This document shows positions 12,557-22,237 of a stretch of DNA of 64,000 nucleotides, one piece after another. Positions within the stretch are counted from its first letter, which is position 1. Each line of letters begins with the position of its first letter. This stretch comes from Tetracentron sinense (taxonomy: Eukaryota > Streptophyta > Magnoliopsida > Trochodendrales > Trochodendraceae): positions 20,777,250-20,841,249 of the forward strand of contig CM026570.1 of assembly GCA_015143295.1 (NCBI GenBank). Direction: 5' to 3'. Made by a program: the position numbers and the translations under genes. The notes below the pieces were generated by a model that was not told the DNA's origin, ran no database searches, and saw only the letters and a list, made by a program, of their open reading frames with translations.

Positions 12557-13817
12557 ATATATATAAGCTAATGAGCATGCAATCTTTTTAATGGATAAAA
12601 GAGAATAAAAGCCAGAATTGAATGCCCTTTAGTGAAGGGTTTCCACTACACTCAATTTGTGTATTATTTTAAATTGCTTTGTGCTCCTTTGATGATTTTA
12701 TTTATAAATTCTGAGTGGGTTGGTTTGAAGAGAATGGACTAATCTAACTTTTTTTAATAAAATACTAAACCATAATCTGCACCAATAGTGAATTGATTCA
12801 TGTTGTTCCATTCTTATTTTTTAGGGAGGGGGTTCTCATATATTGTAGCTAAGAGAGTTCCTTAGGGTACTATTTGGGTATAAATATTGATATTAATAAT
12901 AACAAATCATTAGTTTTTGACATCAATCTAAGCATATATGTGAATGACATTGTTTTTAATGGAAAAAAAAAAAAAAAGAGGAGTGCTAGCCCCATTTGTA
13001 TTTACTCCAAATTTTTCCATAGACACAAGATGGAGCTAACACGTGGAAACGGTTCATTATTTTAACAGTTTAAAAAGTACAAAGCAGACAATGTTTGACA
13101 TTTGCAGAGCCTCAATTGCGTCTTTGGAAGATTTGTGACTTGGGCTAGCAAAATCCAAAAAAAATATACATGAAAAGGAATTGAAGGGTTGATGAGTTTC
13201 TCCTGTTTGGATTATCCTCAAATAGAAATGATTTCTAAAGTCATCAAGAGGTAGCTAATGGTATCTTGAATTCCCCTCATTTCATTATATGATATTTTCA
13301 CCATGTATCAATAATGTTTTAGGCATGTGTTCACGACATTACAATTATTTATGGATACATTTTTTTTCATTGGTACGTTGGTACGCCCGTGCATCGCACG
13401 GGCAACGTAGTTAAAATTTAAAAATAACTAAATTTACCTCCATCAACGCATCAGAAGATTCTTTTGCATCTCTTGGTATTTTTTTGTTGCATTATATAAG
13501 ACTAGTGGGCAGCTCGTACAATGCACATGAGAAGGGGAAGGGAAGAGAGACAGGAAGGAGGGACCCTAGTGAGGGTATTTTGAAACAATTAAAAAAAATA
13601 ATATATATATATATATATATAGAAACTTGAGGGACATTTTTGATAAAAAAAATTTTGTGAGGAAACATTGATTATAGAAATATGACATGGAGACATTTTG
13701 AGAACCAACACCCTTTAGGGGCATTTTGGGTATAGCGAAGAAAGGGGCGGGCAGGGCCTTGGCGAGGCGTTCTTTTTCGTATTGTTTTGTCAAGAGAGCG
13801 AGGAGTCTAGTTACACC
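12557..13817. other. AT-rich intergenic DNA with MITE and Helitron-end relics
   Basis: No gene is recognised. About 12978-13156 is a family C MITE (GAGGAGTGCTAGCCCC start, inverted GGGCTAGCA end). A TA-repeat run lies at about 13602-13620. The minus-strand frame at 13566-13847 is ordinary low-complexity sequence. Confidence 0.5.
13391..13412 (+). repeat. Hairpin resembling a Helitron 3' terminus
   Basis: A perfect 8-bp stem, GCCCGTGC-ATC-GCACGGGC, is followed by AACGTAGT. Plant Helitrons typically end in such a hairpin a few bases before CTRRT; here the tail reads GTAGT, so the match is imperfect. No matching 5' end was assigned. Confidence 0.35.
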
Positions 13818-14715
13818 ACTAAGGTCGTCATGTGTTCCTTTTAGCACTCCTTAACTGTGGTTAAGATTCACCTACACCTAAAGTTCACCCACTTATCCTT
13901 GGGTTTTAGAAAAAAAAATTATGAAAAAAATTTAACCTTAGAAGTTAATTAATTTTAATCAGGTTTTAAAAAATAGATTTGTTTTCTAAAAACCAAGGAT
14001 AAGTGGGTGAACCCTAAGGCTAGGCATCTTAACCATAGTTGGAATCCAATAACATTCTTTGAGATTGCCATGTGTCTCTTTAGACACCCCATAACTATGG
14101 TTAAGATTCACCCAACCCTAGAGTTCACTCACCTATCCTTGGCTTTTAGAAAAAAAAAAATGAAATTATTTTTTAACCCTATGAGTTTATGAATTTTAAC
14201 CAGAGTTGAAAAATATTAATTTTTTTTTCTAAAAACCAAGAATTAGTGGGTGAACCCTAGGGTGGATGAATCTTAACCACGGTTGGAGTCCGGTTATGCC
14301 CTTAAGGTTGCCATGTGTCTCTTTTGACACCCCTTAATTGTGGTTAAGATTTACCCACCCCTAGGGTTCACTCACCTATCCTTGATTTTTAGAAAAAAAA
14401 TATTAATTTATTTAAACCCAGGTTAAAATTCACTAAGTCGTAGGGTAAATTTTTTTTTTCATATTTTTTCTTAAAACCGAGGATAAGTGGGTGAATCTTG
14501 GGGTGAGTGAATCTTAACCATAGTTAAGGAGTATTAAAAAAGACACATGGACTCCAAGGAGTTTGGTTATAACTGCAAAAAATTTTAAGTTTTTATTTTA
14601 TAGAAATCAAGGATAAGTGGGTGAACCCTAAACATGGGTGAATTTTAACCACAATCAAGGAGTGTTAAAAAGGATACATGGGCGTAACCGGAATCCAAGG
14701 AGTCCGTTTATAATT
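13818..14715. repeat. Ladder of alternating inverted MITE-core units
   Basis: Units with GTGGTTAAGATTCACC followed by CTATCCTTGG alternate with their inverses (CCAAGGATAAGTGGGTGAA-like then TGAATCTTAACCA). Each pair spans roughly 230-250 bp, and there are at least three pairs: near 13825-14075, 14075-14310 and 14310-14560. A partial unit follows. CCATGTGTC words mark the joints. No enclosing terminal repeat was identified with certainty. Confidence 0.65.
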
Positions 14716-15484
14716 GTTGAGAATTTCAATAAGGGGTAGTATGAAAATTAAGCAAAATGAGTAGGGGGTAGAATGAGAATCAATCAAAATATGTTTTATC
14801 ATATATATGATTATGTTTAGGACAGAGTGGGAATTTAAGAAAAGTCAGCCAACGTTTTTAAGTGGAGATATATGTAGTAATGGACTTATGTTTTTTGGCC
14901 GATTGATTAATGTCATAATCTTTTATAACATATTGTAACCACTCTTTTCAAGGTACCTATTCTAAATTAAGCCTAACAACAACTCGGTGAAGATCATTGA
15001 GTAGTTAAATTTTCCATCTTTGGTTAATAATTGTCCAAGAAACTCCATTTTTCCTACAACATTGTTTTGTTGATATATGAGAAAGATAGATTTTGGATAA
15101 TTGAATTTTTAGAAAGAAAGGAACCAAACTTTTTTGCTTTTGATCTCTTCACTTACTAATCAATAAAAGCGGGTCTCAATGATCTAGTTATACATATGAT
15201 AATTGAAATCTTGGAGAATGAATTGATATGTAATGAATTCATGCAATGTCATTGAGGTCTATACCATGCACTTGAAGAGATAAACTTCATTCCTTGATCT
15301 AACTCAACTCTATGATAACTCTTATGATATTAATCTTTATAATAAATACTTCTCATTATATTTAGTAAGAAATGAACAAATCATTACTTTGTAATGAGTT
15401 AGGTTATAATTCTTATATAGTAGAGCAGAGATTAGAGAAGTGTAAAAAAATGAACTTGTTTATTTGTCTTAATTTATCAGTAAC
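14716..15484. other. Intergenic DNA without a recognised feature
   Basis: AT-rich sequence between the MITE ladder and the left edge of the RALF segmental duplication. No coding or RNA gene is seen. Confidence 0.5.
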
Positions 15485-16190
15485 CTCGTTTTTTCCATTT
15501 CCCTTTTTTCATGACATCTTTTCGTATGAACAAGAAAACATGGAGACTCCATGTTACCCTTAGTTGCAAGATTATGAATCAATTTTAAAAAGAGGCATGA
15601 TATAATCGACCATACATTGGTTCATCAACTTGCTTAGGGGATCCTTACCAATACATGGTCAACTATGGTACAGCGAAAGACATAGGACGCATTCATTAAA
15701 AATAAAACAAATTTGTTTTAGGTAAATTAACTTTGGGAGTACTATTAACAATTGCATATGCTTTGCACATGGTAATACTTTAAGGAATAAAAGTAGAATA
15801 TAACTGAATAATTTTAATAAATCTAATTGGTTTTAGAATTTGTAGTAGTACAATTTTTAAAAATAATATCATTATGATATAGAATTTGGAAGTACAAAGA
15901 TAAAGCTCTGAAAACTTATTTTTCTTGAACTTACATATATCCCAAACGCTAGCTAGAAGTTAAGTAGAGTGATCTCCTGAAAAGACTCAAAAAGTAATAA
16001 TTTGGGAGTTGGCAGCTATTGGCCCATGTGAACCCTATTGAGTTGATTTAATTAATATTAAAGAGATGTTATCTAATACTGGCTATGGTCAGGGGTAGAG
16101 CTAAAAAACTTTTGGAAAAAGAAAAAATTAAATAATAATTGATTTAATTAATATTAAAGAGATGCTATCTAATACAAAGTTGGCTATGGT

Positions 16191-16342
16191 CAGGGGCAGA
16201 GCTAAAAAAACTTTTGGAAAAAGAAAAAAAAATAATATATTGGTTTAGAGTCTTTAGACATGCTAATACACGAGAGTAGCCCGGGGAAGCGGTAGTAAAA
16301 AAAAAATGTAGCCCCTCGGAAGAAAATCCTAACTCCGCCCTG
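16191..16342. mobile_element. hAT-type MITE with CAGGGGCAGAGC ends
   Basis: It starts CAGGGGCAGAGCTAA and ends with the inverted AACTCCGCCCTG. A decayed right end of the same element is at about 24870-24902 in copy 2, so it predates the duplication. The left end and its flank are tandemly duplicated: a second CAGGGGTAGAGC lies at 16090. Confidence 0.6.
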
Positions 16343-16612
16343 ATGATGTTGTGTAACATCCTTGACTTGTTTGAGGAGATCTTTCACCTAAAGTTAAGCA
16401 GCAAATCAATGTTAAAGAAGTCTTTTGGTACCATAATCTATTTGAGCAATGCTAGGCCCCATTTTCCCGGTAGTTTTTACTATTTTTATATAAGAAGACA
16501 AAATATATATAAAAATTAGGGGAGAGTGTGGAAAGTGGACCTAACATTGCTCTAATCTATTTATGCTCTTCCCATACTAAAGAGATATGATGTCCATTCT
16601 TATTTTGTTAAG

Positions 16613-16884
16613 TGCAATAGTCCCCTCGTTGGCCAAGGAGGGGTCTATTCCTCCTTGCTCTCACATAGCCAACCCTTCAACTCCCATTAATTTGGGTTAG
16701 TTTTTTTTAACCCTTTAATTAATTTTTTTTATGTTATTTTTCTAAAAACCAAGGATAGATGGGTGAACCCTGAGAGTGGATGAATCTTAACCACAATTAA
16801 ATGGGGTTAGAAGGACACATGGCAAGAAAATGGCAGCTGAGACGCCCCTCCTCGCGTCACCAAACGAGGAGGTGATTATTTTCC
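16613..16884. mobile_element. MITE family B, Mutator-like, with a perfect 9-bp target duplication
   Basis: The 272-bp element runs from GTGCAATAGTCCCCTC to GAGGAGGTGATTATTTTCC. It is flanked on both sides by TTTTGTTAA (16604-16612 and 16885-16893). The corresponding place in duplication copy 2 (about 25045) reads straight through with a single TTTTGTTAA, so it is a paralogous empty site. The interior carries the shared core: an AACCAAGGATAGATGGGTGAACCC-like region and TGAATCTTAACCAC. Confidence 0.9.
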
Positions 16885-17092
16885 TTTTGTTAATTAGTTG
16901 CAAATAGAATGCCTAAAAATATGGAACCAAAAACCACCGATCCAATCTCTCTAGATCAACCACACAGACCCATTCTCTCTACATCAACCACACAGACCCA
17001 TTCTCTCTACAACCGAATTTTTCCAAAGAACCCCATAAAATAGCTCTAACTATTTTGAGCTATTATCCCGCTTAGCCCCACGTCCAAAACCT

Positions 17093-17100
17093 TATAAAAG
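17093..17100 (+). promoter_or_regulatory. TATA box of RALF-like gene 1
   Basis: TATAAAAG lies 57 bp upstream of the ATG and is conserved in the duplicate gene at 25226-25233. A start site about 30 bp downstream would leave a short leader. Confidence 0.7.
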
Positions 17101-17156
17101 TCATCCTAGGATAAACGAAAGGGCTAAGAGGGAGACATTAGTGAAGGGAAACGATA

Positions 17157-17393
17157 ATGGGAATGGGGAACATGAAGGCATGGTTCATGTGTGTAGCTTT
17201 AATGAGCTTGGTATTGCTAAACCACGTCGAAGCAGCACCTGCCAAGAAATACTTGCCCATGGACCCGTGCAAGCTATACGGCACTTCGCACCCTGGTTGC
17301 ATCAAACCAAACACCCCTCTTACAGTTGCCAACCCTTACAACCGAGGCTGCTCAAAACACAATCGTTGCCGCGGTGGTGATCATGGACATTAA
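17157..17393 (+). CDS. RALFL: RALF-like secreted cysteine-rich peptide, copy 1
   Basis: This is an intron-less gene of 78 codons. Residues 8-27 form a hydrophobic signal peptide (WFMCVALMSLVLL core) ending near VEAA. The mature part has four cysteines at 38, 48, 65 and 71, the spacing expected for two RALF disulfides. It ends in the family signature ANPYNRGCSKHNRCRGG (58-74). RALF peptides are apoplastic ligands of FERONIA/CrRLK1L receptor kinases and their partners, and affect growth, pH and immunity. The prodomain and the RRxL cleavage site of classical RALFs are missing. The usual YISY motif is reduced to YLPM at 32-35, as in short divergent RALFs. An ATG at 17141 opens a different frame and lacks these features. 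Gene and promoter are duplicated at 25290. Confidence 0.85.
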   Translation: MGMGNMKAWFMCVALMSLVLLNHVEAAPAKKYLPMDPCKLYGTSHPGCIKPNTPLTVANPYNRGCSKHNRCRGGDHGH

Positions 17394-17621
17394 GTCTATA
17401 CAGAGACCTCTTTGGCCCCTAGCCATACAGGCAAAGATATGTTAGAAGAACAAGATGTGTTTTCAGTTTTGTACTCAAGTCCAAGTATTATGCAGATATA
17501 TAAACATTGAAATGTACCATTGGACCTGTTCAATAAAAGTCTCTCAATTGTAACCATCCAAACTACTGTATTTTTTTTATATTTTGAGTGAATCTTGCTC
17601 AATTGATATAAAGATTTCTAT

Positions 17622-17795
17622 CAGATTTTTTTTTTGTTGGAATCATCTATATCGTTTATCTATCTATGTCAGGGGTGGGGGGTTAGGTGGATTAAAACTC
17701 AAAGGGTGGGCACTCAATGGCCACACCAGGGCTCGAACACAAGTCACTCTTCTCCAAAGGCAGATACACTACCACTGGTACAAACCCAGGCGTGT
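17622..17795 (-). mobile_element. tRNA-derived SINE
   Basis: Read on the minus strand there is an A-box-like stretch (ACCAGTGGTAG), then a B-box-like GTGTTCGAGCCC about 40 bp later, and finally an A-run (plus-strand T-run at 17626-17635). ATTTCTAT is present at both 17614-17621 and 17796-17803, as an 8-bp target duplication. Copy 2 of the duplication lacks the whole insert near 25700, where the flanks are directly joined. Confidence 0.8.
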
Positions 17796-17950
17796 ATTTC
17801 TATAAAATTGTTAAAACCATCAAATCTGATTTGAGATTTGACTTGGCAACATGATCAGGGGTGGAGCCAGGTGGGGGGCCTGTGGGGGCACGTGCCCCTA
17901 CTCAACTTTTGAAAAAATATATTTTTTTTAACCCATTCATAGCCATGGGA

Positions 17951-18308
17951 GAGATCAAATCACAACCGATTGCAATTGAGAACTCGGGAAGAGTCCAATC
18001 ACACCCATAGGTCAACACAGGTCCCTTTTAACCCCCATTAACCATAGTTAAGATTCATTAATCCATAGGATTCAACAATCTAACCTTGATTTTTTAAATA
18101 AGATATTAAAAAATATTAACCTTAGGGTTACGAAATTTTAACCTTAGGGTTTAAATATTTTAATAAAAAACCAAGGTTAGATTGATGAACCTTTAAGGAT
18201 TAGTGAATCTTAATCATGGTTAAAATGGGTTAAAAAGGACATGTGTTGACCTATGGGTGTGATTGAATTGTCTCCAAGTCCAATCGCAATTGGCTATGAT
18301 CCGATCTC
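17951..18308. mobile_element. MITE family A, nested in the hAT element
   Basis: It begins GAGATCAAATCACAACC and ends with the inverted GGCTATGATCCGATCTC. The sub-terminal arms carry the GAGTCCAATCACACCC and GGGTGTGATTGAA pair. The interior holds the shared core (GTTAAGATTCATTAATCC, CTAACCTTGATTTTT and its inverse). A second, right-truncated copy follows from about 18318. Confidence 0.7.
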
Positions 18309-18529
18309 GACTTGGGAATGGGGACATGAACTCCGGGAGAGTTCAATCGCTCCCCCAAGTCAACACATGACCCTTTTGACCTCTATTAAATAGGGTTAAG
18401 ATTCACTAGCCCTTAAGGTTCAATAATATAACTTTACTTTTAAAACAAAATAATATAAAATATTAACCCTAAGATTTAAAATTCTTAACCAGAATTAAAC
18501 AACTATACTATATTATTCAATTATTTAAT

Positions 18530-18710
18530 GGATTTCGCTAGCCCCAGTCGCAAGTCTTCCACAGACGCAACTTGGTGGCCACAAATGTCAAACTTTTTTT
18601 GTTTTCTAATATTTTGATGTGTTAAAATATGAAACATCTCCACGTGATATGGCTAATCTTGCGTCTGTGGAAACTTTTGGAGTAAATGCGATTAGGGATT
18701 GCACTCCTCA
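18530..18710. mobile_element. MITE family C, nested in the hAT element
   Basis: The left end GGATTTCGCTAGCCCC and right end ATTGCACTCCTC are imperfect inverted partners. Inner arms CTTCCACAGACGCAA and TTGCGTCTGTGGAA pair well. Flanks TTATTTAAT and CCATTTAAT suggest a 9-bp target duplication. Confidence 0.6.
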
Positions 18711-19200
18711 CCATTTAATAGGTATAACCATGAGGCAAGTGGGCAACATTCCCTGAACTATTTATAGCATGTTATTTAATTATTTGACGAGACATAGTCA
18801 TGAGGCAAGGGGATAGCTATTCCTATAAACAAGAAGAAACAATAACCGTAAGATATATATGTACGAAATGTATGGTCAAAATGACTGAAAAACTTAGTCA
18901 TTAAAAAAAAATTTGGGGCCTACGGTCCCAAACCCCCATCATCTTAGATTCAAAATATTTAGTACCAACCTAATAATTTTCCACAAATCTGTTGACAATT
19001 ACAACAATTTTTTTTTATGAACCATTGTGTGCCCCTCACTACTAGAAAATCCTGGCTTCGCCCCTGAACACAGTGGCACTGGTCGGGGCAAGGGTTGGAA
19101 TGGTAAACCTGAACATAACCCAATAAGAAACATCTCAACCCGAGACTTGCACAACTGCCAATATTTTCTTCTCCTACACCAAAAATAAAAAATAAAAAGA

Positions 19201-20150
19201 AATATTTTTCTTTATTTTAAGAGTTTTCCTTTTATATCTGCACAGTGCACCCAACCCTATTCCATTTTTCTTCAAATAGGATGGCAAACAATCATAACTC
19301 CCCCTTAATGAAGATAAAATTTTTGGTTTCTTTACAAGCTATTTCTCAATTTTCATTACTTAAAACAGAAGTCGATTTTCTCATTTCTTTGAATACATTA
19401 CCCTTGTGTTTGAGTAAATTTCTGGATTGACTTGACTTCTGTCTTTTTGAAAGTTGGGAGTTGTTAACAATTGCATTTAGTTTGATGTTCATTTTTATTT
19501 TTTGTAGAAATCAAAAGGACATAAAAGTCCAAATTTTTATTTTTAAGGGAAGCTGGAGGGGTGACTTCCACTAAAAGGGAAGGTTTCAACTTTTGAGGAA
19601 AGTCACCACATTCTCATTGGCTCACATTTTGCAAAGAATGAAGTTAAAAAATCACTTTTCAGAGAAGTTTAACCAAACAATGCCTAGGCTTGCTAATGCT
19701 TTTGTTGCAAGAGACATGACTTTCCACACTTTTTCATGGTTTCTTTTCCATTCGATACTAGATTGGGGTGCTCTTGTGCATCACATTCTAAATGCATAGA
19801 TTAAAATACTCTTGTTCTTGTCATTTTCTAAATTCCTAGTACGAGAAATTCTTGGTACAATGATAAGTAACCGATGAAACAACATGACAATTATTGATGT
19901 TATTTTCTACCTTAGCCACCTTTTTTTTTTTTATGGGGGGGAGGGTTCAAAGGATATGCATTACATGAATATGGGGGTTACATGACACTTGACAGGCTTG
20001 TGAATGGCCTGAGGGAAACATTGCACCCGAAACTTGAGTTGGATGTTCTGCTAATAGAGGGAGCTCTCTAAGTTTGAAGGCAAGCTTCTGAGTTTTTTTG
20101 GCGTCTGGAGATACGAGATTTTAAAGATCCAAAATTGGGGCTCATTATCC
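19201..20150. other. Intergenic DNA between duplication copy 1 and a LINE relic
   Basis: No gene is recognised. The frames at 19245-19430 and 19593-19799 are short and match no family known to me. Confidence 0.4.
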
Positions 20151-20230
20151 AGATACCTAGATCACCCAATTGGGTTGGTCAGAATATCCATTTAGGATAT
20201 TGATGAGTTCTTTCGAGTCCAACTGAATAA

Positions 20231-21749
20231 GGCTCCGTTCTTTTGGTGGAACTTTCAAAAGTCCGGAACATTAATGTTCTAGAACAATAAAAGTCTGGAA
20301 TTTTAAATGTCCCAGACCTTTTAAGTTTGTTGTTCTTTTGATGTGGAACTTCTTAGCTAAAAATCTAGAACTTTGAAAATCTTTGTTCTTTTGACATTGG
20401 ATCATTTTTGGGTGGAACTTTTGTTTAAAAATAGTCTTTCTTATGAAAATAAATATCACAGCATGCCTCTTGCACAAGTGGTCACTACAAAATTGATCGG
20501 TTTTACCGGCGATTCAAAACCGCTATTTTAAATAAAAAAACCGCCGATATAGGTTATGCCGGTGGTTTCACAGATCACCACTATAAGCGTGGTCACAATT
20601 AGTAACAGCGGCGAACTTTATGGCGGTTTACCTTACTCCACCTCTATAAGATAAATAGGGGCAGTTTTTTAGAACCGCCAGCATTAATAATTAGTGGGGG
20701 TTTTGAAAACTGCTGTAAAACATGTAGGGGCGGTTTTCAAAAACTAACGGTATTAATAATTAAGAGGGGTTCTAAAAACTGCCGGGACAAAAATACACAA
20801 TGTTATTATATTTAAATGTTGCGGCGGGTTATAAAAACCGCCGCTATAGCTAAATTTTTTTTAATAAAATATTAATTTATTAAAAAAAATTGTACCTGTA
20901 TTTCCCACCTGTAATCAATATTATAATAATAAATATCCAAACTATAAAATCCAACATTTTAAATAATTAAATATATTAACATTACATTCCTCTCAAATAA
21001 CATTACAATACTGAGTTAAAGTTTACAAAACATTTCTCTAAAGACAATTAATTACATCGTCTACAAAAAAAAAAAATCACACTATGCCCTGGGGTCACGA
21101 TCCATGTCTGAGAAATGAGTGCTGGCTCCTCCCTCCTACAAGAACAAAAGTAAACATGTCAATTTTTAATATAACTATAACTAATTATAGATAAGAACAT
21201 TGATGCTTTAAAAAACTGTTGACAGTCATTTGAGCGACAAGGCAGGTGTAGAAAAGAAAATTCTTCTCTGTTTTCATCTATTTATCGGCAGCCTAACAAG
21301 GGTGAGGGTAAGCAATTAGGACATTCTACCTTAAGCAATCTTTCTCATATCTCCAAACCAAACCATCATATCAATAACATCTCTAAAGCAATACAAAAAA
21401 GAGAAGAGGTACCAATTTCAATTCTTTTGAAATATGGATTTGGTCTTCATTTTAACTCCCCCTATCATGATTCGTTTTCACTAACATGATGAATGCACTC
21501 AAGATTCAATGAAGTTGTAAAGTTATTACAAGGTTGGTCAGTTTTTATCGGGCTTGCTTTCAATTAGAAGTTCCACCTTTGTGGAATTTATAATGTCTAG
21601 AGTTTTTGGTGGAACTTAAAAACTCTATTTTTGTGGAACTTTTACATATTATGGAACAAAAAAGGTCCCGTCATTAAACACATGTGGAACAATAAGAGTT
21701 CCAGAACTCTAAAAGTTCCACTCTAAAGTTCCACCAAAAGAATAGAGCC
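20231..21749. mobile_element. PIF/Harbinger-type non-autonomous element carrying a CACTA fragment
   Basis: Terminal inverted repeats share TTCTTTTGGTGGAACTTT: the left begins GGCTCCG, the right ends in the inverted GGCTCTA. TAA flanks both ends (20228-20230 and 21750-21752), the expected 3-bp duplication. Sub-terminal AAAGTTCC and GGAACTTT words recur on both sides. It is inserted in a LINE RNase H relic. Confidence 0.75.
20483..21240. mobile_element. CACTA (En/Spm-like) terminus
   Basis: It starts CACTACAAAATTGATCGG, the CACTA terminal motif. Sub-terminal AACCGCC and GGCGGTT words then repeat in both orientations over about 380 bp, as CACTA elements show. The opposite end (TTTGTAGTG) is not present before 21749, so it is a fragment; the right border is approximate. 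Confidence 0.65.
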
Positions 21750-21896
21750 TAATGGTTTTGTCTCGGCTTTTGAGTAAAACTGTTTGGAATCCTAAGTGAA
21801 TGGCTTCAGCTTCCACAACATGAGCACATCCACCTGGTAGAGGTTTGAAGGCATTTTAAAGGCAAACCTCTGCATGATCGTTGACAATCACCCAAT

Positions 21897-22213
21897 TGTT
21901 GAATATTAAACTTTGTGTTTCCAAAGTTGACAAAGTGGTGTGTGTTACCAAAGTGGTATAAAAGGTGTGTGTTACCAATGTGATGTCTGTTACCAAAGTG
22001 GTGTGTGTTACCAATGTGTGTGTTACCAAAGTGGTGTGTGTTAAAGTCTTTGAGTTAAAGTGGGATATGAAAAGTCTTCATGAAATCTATATAAGAGACT
22101 ATGGTATTAGTTTTGAATGCATATCAAGTTAAGTGAAGTAAAAAAAAATGTACACTCCTCTTCTCCTTCCATTTTTGTTTATTTTTCCTCCGCCAAATTT
22201 TATAAAGTTAACA
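21897..22213 (+). mobile_element. 5' LTR of a decayed Copia element
   Basis: The LTR runs from TGTTGAATATT to TTAACA (about 317 bp) and is followed by a tRNA-Met-type primer binding site, TGGTATCAGAGC, at 22217-22228. Within 21940-22045 an 18-20 bp unit of the form TTACCAAAGTGGTGTGTG repeats about six times with variation. A TATA-like CTATATAAGAG lies at about 22087. No 3' LTR is present. Confidence 0.75.
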
Positions 22214-22237
22214 AAGTGGTATCAGAGCTTGGTGAAA

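Larger units (their letters stand above)
17856..19066. mobile_element. hAT-type non-autonomous transposon with CAGGGGTGGAGCCAGG ends
   Basis: The left end CAGGGGTGGAGCCAGG mirrors the right end CCTGGCTTCGCCCCTG. Flanks AACATGAT (17848-17855) and AACACAGT (19067-19074) form an 8-bp duplication with two mismatches. Copy 2 (about 25752-25765) has a single AACATGGT at this point. No transposase is visible. It hosts family A MITEs at 17951-18308 and about 18318-18500, and a family C MITE at 18530-18710. Confidence 0.85.
15485..19200 (+). repeat. Segmental duplication, copy 1 (RALF locus)
   Basis: This aligns by eye with 24148-25980 in the same orientation. Anchors include AACAAGAAAACATGGAGAC, AGCAGCAAATCAATG, the whole RALF-like gene with its TATA region, and GATTTGAGATTTGA. 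Copy 1 is longer because of insertions at 16613-16884, 17622-17795 and 17856-19066, all missing from copy 2. Confidence 0.85.
20160..21896 (-). pseudogene. LINE-type RNase H (RVT_3) relic split by a DNA transposon
   Basis: Minus-strand translation of about 21896-21753 gives WVIVNDHAEVCL, then PLPGGCAHVVEAEAIHLGFQ, the start of a plant LINE RNase H domain. The continuation, VQLDSKELINILNG, is found at about 20227-20160, on the far side of the Harbinger element at 20231-21749. The frame has stops and no start, so it is a dead fragment. Confidence 0.65.

Noticed and set aside
17690-17795. Possible tRNA gene at the A-box/B-box pair
   Set aside because: No cloverleaf can be drawn; the A-run, target duplication and paralogous empty site show a SINE.
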